Shown: one piece after another, positions 4,705 to 6,023 of the stretch
Layout: each line of letters starts with the position of its first letter
How positions within the stretch are numbered: the stretch's first letter is position 1
NCBI GenBank assembly: GCA_030704765.1
Contig: JAUYDD010000225.1
Span: forward strand, 1-6,023
DNA: 6,023 nucleotides
Reading direction: 5' to 3'
Source of the DNA: Nanobdellota archaeon
Lineage (GTDB): Archaea; Nanobdellota; Nanobdellia; Pacearchaeales; GW2011-AR1
Notes under the pieces: generated by a model
Database searches by the model: none
Told to the model about the DNA's origin: nothing
What the model saw: only the letters and a program-made list of their open reading frames with translations
Position numbers and translations under genes: made by a program

Positions 4705-4727
4705 GAATTTTTACTATAGAAACTGAT

Positions 4728-5402
4728 ATGGCAAATATACTTCTTAGTCCTCAGTGGTTTTTTGGTTATGATATTATATTTGAACTAGCTTTTGCGATTA
4801 TTTCTCTGTTGGTATGTTTTATTTCATATAAAATATACAAGCTTACAGAAGAAAACTCATTAAAATTATTTGGAATTTCTTTCCTATTTATATCAATCTC
4901 TTATTTTATACAATCTTTTTTCAATTTTGCTATATATTCAGAATTAAGCAAAAATGTTGTTAGTTTATTAAGTTTATCAGATATTAATTTCTTTAACCTT
5001 CTAGGAGTCTATACAAACATAATATTTTTCTCATTAGGCTTGATTACATTGGTTTATATGACATTAAAGATAAAAAGCCCAAAAACATATTCACTTTTGG
5101 TAATTATACCTATTTTCTTATTATTTATGGGCTGTAATAAACTTTATCTATATTATGCTTTAACATCTATACTTCTTATTTACATCGCAATATATTATTT
5201 TTCAAACTATATAAATAAAAGAAATTTAAAAAGCCTGCTTGTTTTTATAGCATTTGACTTTTTATTGTTTGGCCAGATTCATTTCATATTTTCAATTAAC
5301 CATGTATTATACTATATCCTAGGCCATTTCCTAGAATTAATAGCTTATCTCCTAATATTAATAAATCTTATATTAATTCATAAAAATGGCAAAAAAGCGT
5401 GA
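4728..5402 (+). CDS. Seven-helix membrane protein of unknown function
   Basis: From the ATG at 4728 the product is 224 residues and begins MANILLSPQWFFGYD, which, from memory, is how this archaeal family usually starts. Upstream ATGs at 4653 and 4668 would add an unrelated basic extension. Seven hydrophobic segments lie at about 16-36, 47-69, 91-112, 121-135, 139-160, 168-190 and 193-217. The last contains GHFLELIAYLLIL, which looks conserved. There are no catalytic motifs and no extended loops, so it is not an obvious transporter or enzyme; a receptor or scaffold role is possible. The winged-helix gene overlaps its 3' end by 17 bp, so the two proteins are probably made together. It is divergent from, and not obviously part of, the arsR operon. 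Confidence 0.8.
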   Translation: MANILLSPQWFFGYDIIFELAFAIISLLVCFISYKIYKLTEENSLKLFGISFLFISISYFIQSFFNFAIYSELSKNVVSLLSLSDINFFNLLGVYTNIIFFSLGLITLVYMTLKIKSPKTYSLLVIIPIFLLFMGCNKLYLYYALTSILLIYIAIYYFSNYINKRNLKSLLVFIAFDFLLFGQIHFIFSINHVLYYILGHFLELIAYLLILINLILIHKNGKKA

Positions 5403-5661
5403 AAAAATGCAGGTTATCAGAGATATACTGCTGGTTATAAATGAAAAAAATGGAAAAATTAAGCCTACTCATATTATGTATAAATCGAATCTTTCTTACC
5501 TGATGATGGAAGAATATCTCAATAATCTTATTAATAAAGGATTTATAATTGAAAATAAAACTAATAAAACCAGAACTTATTCCATAACTATAAAAGGTTT
5601 AAACTTTTTAGAACAATTTAAGCTGATTAATGATTTTATGGGTTCTTTTGGATTAGACTAG
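5386..5661 (+). CDS. Small winged-helix DNA-binding protein (HTH_45 / Sso10a-like)
   Basis: 91 residues made of one winged helix. An N-terminal helix MQVIRDILLVINEKNGKIKPTHIMYKSNLSYLMMEEYLNNLI-type region (8-50) includes the helix-turn-helix with the typical archaeal KIKPTHIMYKSNLS. Then come GFIIENKTNKTRTYSITIKGLNFL (52-75), which forms the wing, and a C-terminal helix ending FMGSFGLD. This matches the archaeal Winged_HTH family related to Sso10a, which dimerises through its terminal helix. Its start lies inside the 3' end of the 7-TM gene in another frame, so the pair is translationally coupled. A T-rich tract at 5671-5679 follows the stop codon and may end the transcript. The target genes are unknown. 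Confidence 0.85.
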   Translation: MAKKREKMQVIRDILLVINEKNGKIKPTHIMYKSNLSYLMMEEYLNNLINKGFIIENKTNKTRTYSITIKGLNFLEQFKLINDFMGSFGLD

Positions 5662-5679
5662 ATTTAGGAATTATTTTTA

Positions 5680-5768
5680 TCACCAAAACCTTCGGTTTTG
5701 TACCCACACATAAGTGTGGGTTTGTAGTGGTTTGCGGAAAATTCAAAATATCTGCCCGATATTTTGAA
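5680..5768 (+). repeat. Short version of unit B plus an 11-bp hairpin
   Basis: The element consists of CAAAACC (5684-5690) with GGTTTTG (5694-5700), then ACCCACAC (5702-5709) with GTGTGGGT (5714-5721), then TTTGTAGTGG. The framework equals the ends of 1521-1757, but the first hairpin has changed on both arms (CAAATCC/GGATTTG there) and the large internal insert is absent. It is followed by a perfect 11-bp hairpin, 5742-5752 with 5758-5768, loop TGCCC. It starts 18 bp after the winged-helix gene. Confidence 0.85.
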
Positions 5769-5841
5769 GATTTTTAATTTGCAGATTATTTTTAAGTAAA
5801 TAAATGAGAAAAAGTATTAAAACTAATACTAATGCAATTAA

Positions 5842-5943
5842 AATCAAAAAAACAATGGGCCACCACACCCTAAAGGTTTTTTGCCACGGCAAAAAATCGC
5901 CTGCTGGCGAGTGTGGTTTGATTGACCCTTGTTTTTAGGATGC
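5842..5943 (+). repeat. Direct repeat module, copy 2 (other copy 1191-1290)
   Basis: Nearly identical to 1191-1290 (82 of 85 positions in the main block) and able to fold the same way. The T-rich hairpin tip here reads GC-CACG-GC without the extra T of copy 1. Three extra bases (GGG, 5857-5859) precede the main block. It ends with TTTTTAGGATGC, the last base of which opens the next palindrome. Confidence 0.9.
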
Positions 5944-6010
5944 TCGAGAATTGAAAACTGTAACATTTGCTACGACCACATGATAAATCATGAGGTTTTC
6001 AATTCTCGAG
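5943..6010 (+). repeat. Long palindrome, counterpart of unit A
   Basis: CTCGAGAATTGAAAAC (5943-5958) pairs perfectly with 5995-6010 (16 bp). The interior has the motif TGTAACATTTGCTACG (5959-5974, see 1081-1096) and a hairpin CATGA-TAAA-TCATG (5979-5992). It lies in the same position as 1348-1518, with the short TAAA hairpin standing where unit A has CCACAT/ATGTGG and two large hairpins. Confidence 0.85.
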
Positions 6011-6023
6011 ATAAATATATTGT

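Noticed and set aside
4653..4727. N-terminal extension of the 7-TM protein
   Set aside because: The ATGs at 4653 and 4668 precede a well-placed TATA box at 4697-4704, and the added residues do not look like the rest of the family.

Overview
The window looks like a piece of a small, AT-rich archaeal genome, most likely a DPANN archaeon of the Woesearchaeota/Pacearchaeota type. The support is strongly AT-biased DNA, TATA boxes about 26 bp upstream of start codons with almost no leader (5' of the genes at 324, 4619 and 4728), short overlapping genes, and protein families that I recall mainly from such archaea (the 7-TM protein plus winged-helix pair, and the conserved Cys/Met protein of the operon). 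The lineage is an inference; there is no rRNA or other marker.

Layout: (1) Positions 1-1848 hold one small gene, a predicted lipoprotein (324-932), in a sea of hairpin-forming repeats. Part of the left flank (16-90) is an inverted copy of part of the right flank (1279-1349). (2) Positions 4619-1849 on the minus strand are a tight six-gene operon: an ArsR-family repressor, a secreted or membrane-anchored Met/His-containing protein, a small Gly/Met-rich membrane protein, a DUF302 protein, and two different class I SAM methyltransferases. Genes overlap or sit within 15 bp of each other. A perfect 22-bp palindrome overlaps the TATA box of the arsR promoter and is the probable operator, so the cassette is probably autorepressed and induced by a metal, metalloid or other reactive ligand. 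(3) Positions 4728-5661 on the plus strand are a divergent two-gene unit: a seven-helix membrane protein overlapping a small winged-helix DNA-binding protein, which suggests membrane sensing coupled to transcription. (4) Positions 5680-6023 return to the same hairpin repeats and run off the right edge.

The most unusual content is the repeat system. Its copies share short conserved framework blocks, but the stems between them have changed sequence on both arms so that pairing is kept (for example 1348-1359/1507-1518 against 5943-5958/5995-6010). Between copies, whole hairpins are present or absent inside the loops of other hairpins. Several stems carry a single unpaired base at the same relative place, and many terminal loops read TAAA or TGAA. 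This pattern points to selection for a folded nucleic acid (single-stranded DNA or RNA) rather than for sequence. It could be a non-autonomous mobile element, a structured non-coding RNA, or both. No transposase, Cas gene or reverse transcriptase is in the window, so the machinery that acts on it is unknown.
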